Below, piece by piece: positions 15,593 through 23,725 of a DNA stretch of 27,261 nucleotides. Source of the stretch: an uncultured Alphaproteobacteria bacterium (GTDB lineage: Bacteria; Pseudomonadota; Alphaproteobacteria; RF32; CAG-239); NCBI GenBank assembly GCA_902464275.1, contig CABQIK010000019.1, forward strand, positions 1 to 27,261, written 5' to 3'. Within the stretch, counting starts at the first letter, position 1; every line of letters begins with the position of its first letter. The notes beneath the pieces were generated by a model, which did not search any database, was not told where the DNA came from, and saw only the letters and a program-made list of their open reading frames with translations. Position numbers and translations under genes: made by a program.

Positions 15593-15620
15593 TCTATAAC
15601 ACATCACAGACAAAAATCAA
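15593..15620 (-). promoter_or_regulatory. candidate rimP operon promoter
   Basis: Minus strand TTGATT (15620-15615), 16-bp spacer, TATAGA (15598-15593), each 4 of 6 to consensus. A second TTGACA lies at 15590-15585 with a poorly spaced TATCAT. Both are upstream of the terminator hairpin. Confidence 0.4.
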
Positions 15621-15635
15621 GCATATTTTTTAATT

Positions 15636-17684
15636 TTATTGATTTTTTCGGCACTTATCCCCAAAATTCCACAACCGACAGCCAATATCTTCCCGCACGG
15701 TTTTAATTTTTGCTTTACCGCCGTTAATATAAACCGCGCCACCCGCATGAGCTTTGGTATCTATCTGCCTGCCGCCGATTTCAATTCCGCCGCCTTTATC
15801 AAGCCGCAGCGCCTTTTTATAAACACAAGTTTCTTCATCACATTCCAAATCAAGCCAATCTTTATCGGTTTTGCCGCCCTTGAAAATCTGTTGCAAATTT
15901 TTCTTATCGGCTTTATCGGGCGGAAGGCTTACCGTTTTTTCAAGCCATATTTGCTTTATCCATTTGTTAGAGCGCGAGGGCAGAACCACCATATTATCCT
16001 CATTATCTTTAACCGCCACCACCTCACCGCTTGCATCATATAAAGCATCGGGCTTTTGCACCCAAAATATGCTTAACGCTCCGATAATAAGCGGAATTGC
16101 TCCCCATCGGCGCCATTTGCGCTGCCAAATGCAAATCCACAGCCCGCCGAACACAATCATGAGCAATCCCCAAAACGGCATTGCCATAACCCTGTATCCG
16201 GCTGCTGGCAAGTGCGCCACATAATCGGTAATCGTATTAACGAGCCCCACGCCGAAACCAACAATTTTAAGCGGCCAAACTTCAAGTCCGAACGGCATTA
16301 AAAACAGCGACAGCAGCACAAACGGCATAATTATAAACGCTATTATCGGACCGGCGAGCAAGTTGCCGAGCGTGGTATAAACTGCCACCTGATTAAAATG
16401 ATAAATCGCAAACGGCAGAGTCGCCAAACTCGCCACCAAATCAGTGAGCATTAAGCCCGCAAAATATGCGGTTAATATTTTAATTAATCCGGAACCGGCA
16501 AAAAATTTGCGCAACTTTAAGGCATAGGTTTCATAAAAAGCTATCAGCACCACCACCGCCGCAAACGACATTTGAAAACCGGCGCTGACCAACGCTTGCG
16601 GAGATATTACAAGCACCGTAATTGCGGCAAACGCCACCATCCGCATAGATATTGCCTGCCTGCCGAACAAAATGCCGATAAGCACTGCCAACATAGTAAT
16701 AAACGCGCGTTGACTTGGAATCTCCGCGCCTGAAATCAGCAAATAAATCAGGCTCATAACCGCGGCAAAAATCGCCGCAACTTTTTTAGAATCAATCCTT
16801 AACGCCACTGCCGGAATTAAGGCAATCAGCAATCGCACGGCAAAAAACGCCATCGCCGCAATCATGCTCATGTGCAAGCCGGAAATTGATAAAAAGTGTG
16901 CCAAACCCGAATTGCGGTAATTTTCAGTAATTTCTTCTGAAATTCCACCGCGCTCGCCGGCCACAATCGCCGCCGTAATTCCGGCCTCATCAGGCGCTAA
17001 ATTATCATTAATTCGGTTTACAATTTTTTGCCGCATACCATTAACGGCATATTTGAGCTTATCACTATAACTTAGCGCTTGTTCGCAATCGGTTTCAAAA
17101 ACTGAGCTGTTGGCGTACCCGACCGCGCTGATGCCCTCATAAAAAGCCTTGCGGTCAAACTGATAACCTGACGGCAAAGCCGGTGCTGACGGCTTCATAA
17201 CAGTTGCAACCAACTCCACACATTGTCCTTGTTGCAAAGTTGTTTGCTTGGCGGGCAGCGTAATTCGGAAATATCCTTTACGAGGATTATCAAAATCGGC
17301 AACATCGGTAAGCAACAGCCGTACTTTGCCTTTGGCATTATGCCCAACGCTTACAATTCGTCCGCTTAAATAAGTGATTTCATCTTCTGCCGGCGCGGCA
17401 ATAAATTTGCTTTTGTAAAGAGTTTGCAGCTGAATATCGCAAAACCCGAAAAACATAACGAATACCGCGGTTAAAAACAAGATACGCCCTTGCGAATAGC
17501 GCCATAAATAAAGCAAAAGAAGCAAGGCTTCAAACACGGCAACCGTAATCCATTTGTTCGGCTCAAAACCAAGCGCAAAATAAATACCGATACCGACGCC
17601 GAACAGCACGGCAAGCCAAACAACAAAGCGTTCGCGCTCGTTAAAAAAGTTATCGCTTATGTATTCAATCAGCCTTCTTATCAT
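15636..17684 (-). CDS. comEC: ComEC/Rec2-type DNA-uptake channel protein
   Basis: The 682-aa protein has N-terminal membrane helices, a DUF4131-type OB region (about 90-200) and the Competence domain with the signature LAHFLSISGLHMSMIAAMAFF (about residue 265), followed by many transmembrane helices up to about 540. ComEC carries single-stranded DNA across the inner membrane during transformation. It ends about 140 residues after the last helix in a Cys-containing soluble tail and lacks the metallo-beta-lactamase domain of longer homologs. ATG 17684 is chosen; the frame can extend to ATT 17699. Either way it overlaps the end of lpxB (20 bp with ATG), so it is co-transcribed with lpxI-lpxB. 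No other com gene is in the window. Confidence 0.9.
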   Translation of the reverse strand: MIRRLIEYISDNFFNERERFVVWLAVLFGVGIGIYFALGFEPNKWITVAVFEALLLLLYLWRYSQGRILFLTAVFVMFFGFCDIQLQTLYKSKFIAAPAEDEITYLSGRIVSVGHNAKGKVRLLLTDVADFDNPRKGYFRITLPAKQTTLQQGQCVELVATVMKPSAPALPSGYQFDRKAFYEGISAVGYANSSVFETDCEQALSYSDKLKYAVNGMRQKIVNRINDNLAPDEAGITAAIVAGERGGISEEITENYRNSGLAHFLSISGLHMSMIAAMAFFAVRLLIALIPAVALRIDSKKVAAIFAAVMSLIYLLISGAEIPSQRAFITMLAVLIGILFGRQAISMRMVAFAAITVLVISPQALVSAGFQMSFAAVVVLIAFYETYALKLRKFFAGSGLIKILTAYFAGLMLTDLVASLATLPFAIYHFNQVAVYTTLGNLLAGPIIAFIIMPFVLLSLFLMPFGLEVWPLKIVGFGVGLVNTITDYVAHLPAAGYRVMAMPFWGLLMIVFGGLWICIWQRKWRRWGAIPLIIGALSIFWVQKPDALYDASGEVVAVKDNEDNMVVLPSRSNKWIKQIWLEKTVSLPPDKADKKNLQQIFKGGKTDKDWLDLECDEETCVYKKALRLDKGGGIEIGGRQIDTKAHAGGAVYINGGKAKIKTVREDIGCRLWNFGDKCRKNQ

Positions 17685-18831
17685 TGTTTTTGTTGACAAT
17701 GCTTAAAATAACATCGCAGGCGTTAGCGCTCGGCGTTTGCTCGCCCAAGCCCAAAATTTCTTTAACTTTGGCAAAGCCTTCCATTTGCCGCTCATACAGC
17801 GCTCCTTTTTTGAGCAACTCTTCCACATGGTAAATAATGTTTTGAACATTGCAATCATCTTGCAACAGCTCCGGAACCACCTCGCGCCCGAGCAAAATAT
17901 TGCTCAAATTAACAAACTGAATATGCAAAAAGTGCTTGGCAAGCCATGCGGTAAGCGGCGCCACCTTATAGGCAATAATGTGCGGAACATCAACCATCGC
18001 CAACTCAAGCGCCACCGTGCCGGAAGCGGCAATTGCCGCTTCTGAGGCCACAAACGCATCATGCCTGTCGCTTTCGGTGGTTAAAATTTTTATCGGCAAT
18101 CCGCTTTCTTCAACCATTGCCCGCACCTTGTCTTCAACCGTATGCACGGTCGGTATCACAAAGCAAAAATCCTGATGCTTGCGGCTAAACTCTTTAACCA
18201 CCTCTAAAAACACCGGCAGCAAACGAGCAACTTCCGTCTTGCGCGACCCCGGAAGCACCGTCATAATTTTGCAATTTTCTTCAATATTGTACCGATTGCG
18301 AAAATCTTGCCCGTTTCCCCACAGCACACTGCTTTCAATTACCGGATGCCCGACAAAAACAGTATCCAAATGATACGGCGTAAAATATTTAGGCTCATAC
18401 GGAAACAGCGTGAGCAAGTGGTCAATATATTTGTACATGGTTTTGGCGCGCTTCTTTTTCCATGCCCAAACCTGCGGCGCCACATAATGCACCTGCGGAA
18501 TACCAAGATGCTTGCGTTTTAAGGCTTTATGCACGCGCGCCGAAAAGCTCCAACTGTCAATAGTTATCACCACATCGGGTTTAACCGCCTCAATATCGGC
18601 CACGGTTTCTTTAATGCGGCGCAAAATCAGCGGAATACTGGGAATAATTTCAGCCAACCCCATTACCGCCAAATCTGAAATATCAAACAGCGATTTAAGC
18701 CCTTCGCACTCCATACTTTCGCCGCCGACACCGTAAAATTCAACATTTGGGCATTTATTAATCATCGCCCGCATTAAGCGTGAACCGAGCAAATCTCCGG
18801 AAGGTTCTCCGGCAATTAAATAAACTTTCAT
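17665..18831 (-). CDS. lpxB: lipid-A-disaccharide synthase
   Basis: The 388-aa GT19 glycosyltransferase joins UDP-2,3-diacylglucosamine and lipid X to make the lipid A disaccharide at the inner membrane. It starts with the family signature MKVYLIAGEPSGDLLGSRLM and contains YGVGGESM, PQVWAWKKKRA, FVGHPV and the donor-site LPGSRKTEV and ASGTVALELA. The start overlaps the lpxI stop by 4 bp (ATGA), indicating translational coupling; its end overlaps comEC. Confidence 0.96.
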   Translation of the reverse strand: MKVYLIAGEPSGDLLGSRLMRAMINKCPNVEFYGVGGESMECEGLKSLFDISDLAVMGLAEIIPSIPLILRRIKETVADIEAVKPDVVITIDSWSFSARVHKALKRKHLGIPQVHYVAPQVWAWKKKRAKTMYKYIDHLLTLFPYEPKYFTPYHLDTVFVGHPVIESSVLWGNGQDFRNRYNIEENCKIMTVLPGSRKTEVARLLPVFLEVVKEFSRKHQDFCFVIPTVHTVEDKVRAMVEESGLPIKILTTESDRHDAFVASEAAIAASGTVALELAMVDVPHIIAYKVAPLTAWLAKHFLHIQFVNLSNILLGREVVPELLQDDCNVQNIIYHVEELLKKGALYERQMEGFAKVKEILGLGEQTPSANACDVILSIVNKNNDKKAD

Positions 18832-19670
18832 TTTACCATCTCCGCCGGATTAATGCCGACAATAAACATTTTATACTTATCGGCAAGTTCAATAACTTTA
18901 TTTTCATCAACCATTAAAGCGTTGCCGGCATGAACCGCAATGCCTTTTAAGCCGCTGTTATGCGCGGCTTCAACGGTTTTTACGCCGATGGTCGGCAAAT
19001 CAATCCGCATATCCTGATTAGGCTTGCGGAGCTTGACTAAAACTCCGCCCTCGCCTTTGCGGCGATAAGTCCCGCAACGTTTAATCAGCTCGTCAGTTCC
19101 TTCAATGCCTTCAACGCCAAGCACCAAACCTTGTTGCACCACAACCGATTGTCCAACGTCCATTTTGCCGAGCGCCATGGCAACTTCAACCCCGCGGGCA
19201 ATATCCGCAAGCGCCTGCTTATCGGGCTTGGCTTTGGTGAGCTTACCTTCTTTAACCAACAGCTCGGGCATAACCTCATGCACGCCGACCACCTTCATAT
19301 TTTCAGATTCTATTTCTTTGACTAAGGCGCGCAAAATGCCGTCATCGCCCAACGCCCGCAGCCCGATTTTGGCAAAAAACGCCGTAGTGCGCAAATCCGG
19401 CACCAATTCGGCAAAGCTCGGGCGGTGAATTGTGCCTATCATCACCACGTCTTGCACTTGCTCTTCCGCCAAGCGCTTAAAGCCGGTTCCTGCTTGTCCG
19501 ATTCTAATCCATTGATGCGGAATTTCATCTGTAAAAATCGCTCTGTCGGCATTTCCTTCAATCGCCAACACAAAATACGGTATCTCCGCCCGCCGGCAGT
19601 AATTAATTAAAAGCTGCGGAATTGCACCGCCTCCGGCGATAATGCCGAGTTTTCGTTGAGGGTTATCCAT
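18828..19670 (-). CDS. lpxI: UDP-2,3-diacylglucosamine diphosphatase LpxI
   Basis: The 280-aa protein (DUF1009 family) begins LGIIAGGGAIPQLLINYC and has the conserved FKRLAEEQVQDVVMIGTIHRPSF, ALGDDGILRALVKEIE and a C-terminal catalytic half with VVVQQGLVLGVEGIEGTD and LPTIGVKTVEAAHNSGLKGIAVHAG. It cleaves UDP-2,3-diacylglucosamine to lipid X, the step just before LpxB, and replaces LpxH. It is normally next to lpxB, as here. A promoter candidate lies 35-63 bp upstream. Confidence 0.95.
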   Translation of the reverse strand: MDNPQRKLGIIAGGGAIPQLLINYCRRAEIPYFVLAIEGNADRAIFTDEIPHQWIRIGQAGTGFKRLAEEQVQDVVMIGTIHRPSFAELVPDLRTTAFFAKIGLRALGDDGILRALVKEIESENMKVVGVHEVMPELLVKEGKLTKAKPDKQALADIARGVEVAMALGKMDVGQSVVVQQGLVLGVEGIEGTDELIKRCGTYRRKGEGGVLVKLRKPNQDMRIDLPTIGVKTVEAAHNSGLKGIAVHAGNALMVDENKVIELADKYKMFIVGINPAEMVK

Positions 19671-19704
19671 AATCTTAAGTTCTCAAAATTAAACAACTTT
19701 GCTT

Positions 19705-19733
19705 AAACTAGCATAAAAAATTTTTCTTTTCAA
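19705..19733 (-). promoter_or_regulatory. candidate promoter for lpxI-lpxB-comEC
   Basis: Minus strand TTGAAA (19733-19728), 17-bp spacer, TAGTTT (19710-19705), 35 bp before the lpxI start. The -10 is imperfect. Confidence 0.4.
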
Positions 19734-19812
19734 CAATACTGATTAGACAAAAGCCCAAACCGCCTGATTTGGCGCCGTTTTAAGAAAAATTTAATTTATT
19801 TGCAGATTTTTC

Positions 19813-19841
19813 TTGACAAACTATTCTTTTTTGGCTATTTT
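19813..19841 (+). promoter_or_regulatory. promoter for the 130-aa orphan gene
   Basis: A perfect TTGACA (19813-19818), 17-bp spacer, then TATTTT (19836-19841), 32 bp before the start codon. Confidence 0.6.
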
Positions 19842-19873
19842 ATCCACTGTAAACCAATTAAAATTTATATATT

Positions 19874-20266
19874 ATGAAAAATCGCAGATACCTCTCTCAG
19901 AGTGAACAATCAGTCATCATCGTAACTCTTCTTCCGAGCTATGACAGATTCAGTACCCCTGTGGATGAATGTGACTATAACAATCCGGCCATCATTGGCC
20001 TTCAGCCGGCCATCAAAACCAAGTCCGGCAAATATGTGTCGCCTTTAACCGGAGAAGAGATCGTCGTTCCAAGCCGTGCCAACGTACAAGTACGCACCGG
20101 CATGATCGGAGACGAATTCACCTACCCGTCCGGCGAAACTCTCCTTCTCGGCAAACATATCGGGAAAGTGTATTTTGACAGTGTCTTCAACAAGACTGGC
20201 GTAAGGGTCTTGAAGGGCACACGTCAATACAATGTCACCGTCCCGTCCGCCGACATTGAGGAATGA
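19874..20266 (+). CDS. hypothetical protein, 130 aa
   Basis: I do not recognise this family. The predicted protein is soluble, with no signal peptide or membrane helix, mixed charge, and a beta-rich middle (SPLTGEEIVVPSRANVQVRTG ... SGETLLLGKHIGKVYF). It has a good promoter and a strong terminator, so it is probably a real single-gene unit. There is no Shine-Dalgarno site: the 15 nt before ATG are A/T only. Codons favour C-ending ATC, TTC, CTC and ACC, unlike its neighbours; two lines counted by hand (20041-20160) hold 65 G+C of 120. Together these suggest acquisition from a group that does not use Shine-Dalgarno sites, such as Bacteroidetes. Confidence 0.72.
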   Translation: MKNRRYLSQSEQSVIIVTLLPSYDRFSTPVDECDYNNPAIIGLQPAIKTKSGKYVSPLTGEEIVVPSRANVQVRTGMIGDEFTYPSGETLLLGKHIGKVYFDSVFNKTGVRVLKGTRQYNVTVPSADIEE

Positions 20267-20310
20267 GGTGAAATCTTCATACCAATCAGCAATGATTGAT
20301 GTAACTTAAA

Positions 20311-20357
20311 AAAATCCTGATAACTCCCCGTGTTTACGGTTGCGTTATCAGGATTTT
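20311..20357. terminator. strong bidirectional terminator between the 130-aa gene and cca
   Basis: AAAATCCTGATAAC (20311-20324) pairs perfectly with GTTATCAGGATTTT (20344-20357); inside the loop CCGT/ACGG forms a small extra stem. A- and T-rich flanks on both strands serve the converging genes. Confidence 0.85.
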
Positions 20358-20362
20358 GTGTT

Positions 20363-21586
20363 TTAAAACGTAAGTTTATCTCTTAATAACCTGATTTTAT
20401 AATCGCGCAAGCGCTCCTTAAAGCTTTCGTCCTGCGGCAACTCCTCAAAATTAGGCATATCGCAGGCTTTAGCGCTTAAAATAATTTCACAGGCATCGCG
20501 CAATTTTTGCGCCGATTGCTCAAAAATAGCTAAATCCTCTTCGGTATGCGCTGAAGACATTAAATCCGCCCTGCAAACCGCAATGTATTCATTAACATAG
20601 TTGGTGTGCCCGATAATCATACTGCACGCCAAATCATACAAACTTCCCGGCCGCATTTCCGCAATAGCATGAAACTTCATGTGTTGCAAACATACCATAT
20701 CGGCAAACAAACGGAAGCGATTAGGCGCTTTTAGGCGGTGACAAGCCTGATAGACCGGTTCCGTACCGCGCAGTTCATGCTTTTTGTGTGAGGGAAGCTC
20801 TTCTGTTGGCGTTAAGGCTTTGCCGACATCATGCAATAGTATCCCGAATTTAACCAACGCCGATTCGCCATTAGCCGCTTTAAGCGCTGATAAAACGTGA
20901 CCGCCGGTATTGCCTTCGGGGTGATATTTTACCTTTTCCGGCACCTGCCAAAGCGCGTCAACTTCAGGCAAAATAAATTTTAACGCCCCGATTTGGCGGG
21001 CAAGCTCAATAAACTTATCAAAATCGGGCGAACGCATAGCCTTAATCAACTCCGCCCAAACCCGCTCCCACGGCAGATAATTAAGCATACCGCCCGCCAC
21101 CATTTTTTTGCAAACTTCCAAAGTGTGCGCCTCAACGCTAAAATCAAGCTGCGCGGCAAACCGACATAACCTTAAAACTCTTAACGGGTCTTCGCTGAAG
21201 TGTTGCTCGTTTACCATACGCAACACTTTATTTTTAATATCTTCTCTGCCGTTAAAATAGTCATAATATTCGCCGTTTTCTTCATCATACGCAATGGCAT
21301 TGCAGGTAAAATCGCGGCGCTCCAAATCTTCTTTTAAAGTAATATCGGGGGTGAACACAAACTTAAAATCAGTGTGTTTATCGCCGGTTTTAATTTCTTT
21401 GCGGGCTAAAGCGTATTCTTCTTTGGTCGCCGGATGTAAAAACACCGGAAACCCCTTGCCAACCTGAATAAATCCTTGTTTTTGCATTTCAGCGACCGTT
21501 GCGCCGATAACCACATAATCGCAGTCATTCGGCTTTTTTTGCAACAGCTTATCTCTGACCGCTCCGCCCACCTGATATATTTTCAA
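20363..21586 (-). CDS. cca: CCA-adding tRNA nucleotidyltransferase with HD domain
   Basis: The 407-aa protein adds or repairs the tRNA 3' CCA. It has the class II nucleotidyltransferase start YQVGGAVRDKLL, catalytic DCD (Asp21, Asp23), the RRDFTCNAIAYD motif and EDPLRVLRLCRFAAQ, followed by an HD phosphohydrolase domain (LLHDVGKALTP, near 250), as in the gammaproteobacterial multifunctional type. The start is TTG with AAGGAG 7 nt upstream. Single gene, convergent with the 130-aa gene and divergent from the 165-aa gene. Confidence 0.95.
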   Translation of the reverse strand: MKIYQVGGAVRDKLLQKKPNDCDYVVIGATVAEMQKQGFIQVGKGFPVFLHPATKEEYALARKEIKTGDKHTDFKFVFTPDITLKEDLERRDFTCNAIAYDEENGEYYDYFNGREDIKNKVLRMVNEQHFSEDPLRVLRLCRFAAQLDFSVEAHTLEVCKKMVAGGMLNYLPWERVWAELIKAMRSPDFDKFIELARQIGALKFILPEVDALWQVPEKVKYHPEGNTGGHVLSALKAANGESALVKFGILLHDVGKALTPTEELPSHKKHELRGTEPVYQACHRLKAPNRFRLFADMVCLQHMKFHAIAEMRPGSLYDLACSMIIGHTNYVNEYIAVCRADLMSSAHTEEDLAIFEQSAQKLRDACEIILSAKACDMPNFEELPQDESFKERLRDYKIRLLRDKLTF

Positions 21587-21654
21587 AATTGTTCTCCTTT
21601 TATATTTTACAAACTACTATGCCGCAAAAAATAAATCAACTCCAAATTAACGTC

Positions 21655-21683
21655 TTGCATTTTTAGTAAAATATCGCTATATT
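21655..21683 (+). promoter_or_regulatory. promoter for the 165-aa exported protein
   Basis: TTGCAT (21655-21660), 17-bp spacer, TATATT (21678-21683), 27 bp before ATG. The same TTGCAT-N17 layout precedes the tRNA gene at 26962. Confidence 0.55.
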
Positions 21684-21710
21684 TTCAGAGTAATCACTAA
21701 TCATTATGTT

Positions 21711-22208
21711 ATGAAAAAAAATCTTATAATTTTGTTTTTGTTGGGAATATGTCAAGTTGCATTTTCTCAAACTTGCGGCAATGTAGGTTTAACCGGCGGC
21801 GCAAGTCTTCAGCATGACAGAAGCGGAGGCACTTGCGGCATTTTCGGTTCGGTTGAGGTAAAGTATTTGCGTTTTGAGGCAGAATGCGGTTGGAGCAGAA
21901 TTGATTTTGCCGATACGGCCGACGCTCCTCATGACAACATTCTTTACATCAGCCAATCAGTTGGTTTTGTCATCGGTGATGATTGCCGGATTGTCACCAT
22001 GTTAGGCGTCACTAACTGGAAAGGAACCGATAAAGAAAACCAAACGGTTACAACCGTTATTTGTCCCAAAATTAAAATCGGCGGCGAAGTTTCGTTAGCT
22101 TCGTTCCTGTATTTTAACGTATCATGGAGCGCTATCATTCCTCCAAACGCCGATATTATTTTTCACACCAATAACTTTTTAACCATGAGTATTGGTATCA
22201 GACTTTAA
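21711..22208 (+). CDS. exported protein, probable small outer-membrane beta-barrel
   Basis: The 165-aa protein has a clear Sec signal peptide, MKKNLIILFLLGICQVAFSQ, probably cut near AFS/Q. The mature part alternates short polar and hydrophobic strands (VEVKYLRFEAECGW, ILYISQSVGFVIG, FLYFNVSWSAII) and ends FLTMSIGIRL, compatible with a small 6-8 strand outer-membrane barrel; I do not recognise the family. Three Cys lie in the first 50 mature residues. There is no Shine-Dalgarno site before ATG, and the FSQ-type signal end is usual in Bacteroidetes, so transfer is plausible. It has its own promoter and terminator. Confidence 0.78.
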   Translation: MKKNLIILFLLGICQVAFSQTCGNVGLTGGASLQHDRSGGTCGIFGSVEVKYLRFEAECGWSRIDFADTADAPHDNILYISQSVGFVIGDDCRIVTMLGVTNWKGTDKENQTVTTVICPKIKIGGEVSLASFLYFNVSWSAIIPPNADIIFHTNNFLTMSIGIRL

Positions 22209-22246
22209 AAAGAGGCAAGCAAAATAAATTATGCGCCTCTTTTTTT
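22207..22246 (+). terminator. intrinsic terminator after the 165-aa gene
   Basis: AAAAAGAGGC (22207-22216) pairs with GCCTCTTTTT (22235-22244), followed by T to 22246. The stem begins inside the stop codon. Confidence 0.8.
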
Positions 22247-22257
22247 ATGCCTTCAGC

Positions 22258-22285
22258 TTGAAGCCTTGCGCAAAGCGCTTATATT
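22258..22285 (+). promoter_or_regulatory. promoter for the peroxiredoxin gene
   Basis: TTGAAG (22258-22263), 16-bp spacer, TATATT (22280-22285). The -35 lies in an inverted repeat CTTCA-gct-TGAAG (22251-22263), a possible regulator site. Confidence 0.5.
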
Positions 22286-22318
22286 TCAGAGCAGTTAATT
22301 CAATAAGGAGATACCAAC

Positions 22319-23011
22319 ATGGAAAACGTAAGCAGAATCCCGCTCATCGGCGATAAAGCGCCTGAATTTAGCGCCGTTACCACCAACGGCAGTATTAACT
22401 TTCCGCAAGATTACAGCGGCAAATGGGTGATTTTATTTTCACACCCCGCTGATTTTACTCCCGTTTGCACCACGGAAATTGCCACTTTTGCCGCCATGCA
22501 CGATGAATTTAAAGCCTTAAACTGCGAGCTGGTCGGTCTTTCGGTAGACAGCAATTCTTCGCATTTGGCATGGATAAAAGAAATTGAAGATAAAATCAGC
22601 TTTCACCGCTATCAAGGGCAAAAAATAGAATTTCCGATTATCGCCGACCTGAAAGGCGAAATTGCCGCCATGTACGGCATGCTCTGCCCTGAAAAAAATG
22701 AAGTTCACGCCTGCCGTTCCGTATTTTTTATTGACCCTGAAGGCATTGTGCGCGCCATAATTTATTATCCGCAAACCACCGGCCGCAATTTTGCTGAAAT
22801 TAAACGCGTTCTGCAAGCCTTGCAAACCACCGATAAATACGGAGTTGCCACTCCGGCCGATTGGAACGTGGGCGACGATGTGTTAATTTCAGCGCCTAAA
22901 ACCAAGCATGAGTTGGACGAGCGTATTGAATACGGCAAAACCTCCGGCGCAGTATGCAATGATTGGTTTTTCTGCACACAAAAAGCCGAAAATATGTCAG
23001 CCAAAAAATAA
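22319..23011 (+). CDS. peroxiredoxin, Prx6 (1-Cys-like) subfamily
   Basis: The 230-aa thioredoxin-fold peroxidase reduces H2O2 and organic peroxides in the cytoplasm. The peroxidatic Cys50 is in PADFTPVCTTE. The long C-terminal domain (about 165-230) is typical of Prx6/archaeal-type enzymes. Cys213 and Cys219 (CNDWFFC) sit where archaeal Prx6 proteins carry resolving cysteines. Two more Cys occur around 122-131. The start is clear: AAGGAG 8 nt upstream. Own promoter; it converges on the esterase gene with only 4 bp between stops and no visible terminator. Confidence 0.92.
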   Translation: MENVSRIPLIGDKAPEFSAVTTNGSINFPQDYSGKWVILFSHPADFTPVCTTEIATFAAMHDEFKALNCELVGLSVDSNSSHLAWIKEIEDKISFHRYQGQKIEFPIIADLKGEIAAMYGMLCPEKNEVHACRSVFFIDPEGIVRAIIYYPQTTGRNFAEIKRVLQALQTTDKYGVATPADWNVGDDVLISAPKTKHELDERIEYGKTSGAVCNDWFFCTQKAENMSAKK

Positions 23012-23015
23012 ATAA

Positions 23016-23714
23016 CTAAGCTTGAGCGCCGCTCATAACTTCAGCTGTAAAATCAAGCTCCGGCTCAGAAATTTCATGCCCCAAATCAGCAAAACTTTTG
23101 GCGGTAACCGGCACTTGCTCGCTTTTAAGCCACTCCGCGGTAAAGTTCAGGCACTTAAACAAAACCTGCTTATCTTGTTTGCCATGCAGCAGATAAACCT
23201 TAGGACGCGAGGCGATTTGTTTGTCAAGCTCAACATCGGCCGCCGCCAGCCCTGAAAATGAAAAACAACCGGTAAGCGCGCGTTTGCGAATTAAGGCTGT
23301 CCAAATTGCCACCATCGCCCCTTGCGAAAACCCGGCAATATAAGTGTTACTGTCATTAAAGCCGTATTGCTTTTGTGTTTCATCAATAAAGTTATTTAAG
23401 CTTTGCGCGGTTTGCGCCAACAACGAGCCCGCCTGATTATATAACTTGGCAATTTCTTCAATCGGGGTGGATTCTAATTTGCGCATGCCGTTAATATCAA
23501 AGTTTTGAATTTTGTACCAACGTTTGCGCTCCGGATTGCGTGATGAACGGCTGTTGCCTTCCGGCGCCGCAATCGCAAGCCCCGGCATTTTGTGCTGTAA
23601 ATATGTATACGCCGGCAACATTTCCGCCCGCGTGTTATTATAGCCGTGCAAAAATATCAGCAAGCATTTTGCCTGCCCGCTGCTTGGCAGATATAAGCTT
23701 TCAAACTCAGACAA
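23016..23714 (-). CDS. phospholipase/carboxylesterase family alpha/beta hydrolase
   Basis: The 232-aa serine hydrolase has the oxyanion segment FLHGYNNTRAEM, nucleophile elbow GFSQG (Ser130), Asp181 (HGKQDKQV) and His213 (LGHEIS), a complete triad of the Abhydrolase_2 family (YpfH/carboxylesterase type). No signal peptide; the substrate is probably a short-chain ester or thioester and cannot be predicted. The start is TTG, 11 nt after the stop of the upstream membrane-protein gene, with GAGG in between, so the genes are coupled. Confidence 0.88.
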   Translation of the reverse strand: MSEFESLYLPSSGQAKCLLIFLHGYNNTRAEMLPAYTYLQHKMPGLAIAAPEGNSRSSRNPERKRWYKIQNFDINGMRKLESTPIEEIAKLYNQAGSLLAQTAQSLNNFIDETQKQYGFNDSNTYIAGFSQGAMVAIWTALIRKRALTGCFSFSGLAAADVELDKQIASRPKVYLLHGKQDKQVLFKCLNFTAEWLKSEQVPVTAKSFADLGHEISEPELDFTAEVMSGAQA

Positions 23715-23725
23715 AGCCGCCTCGC

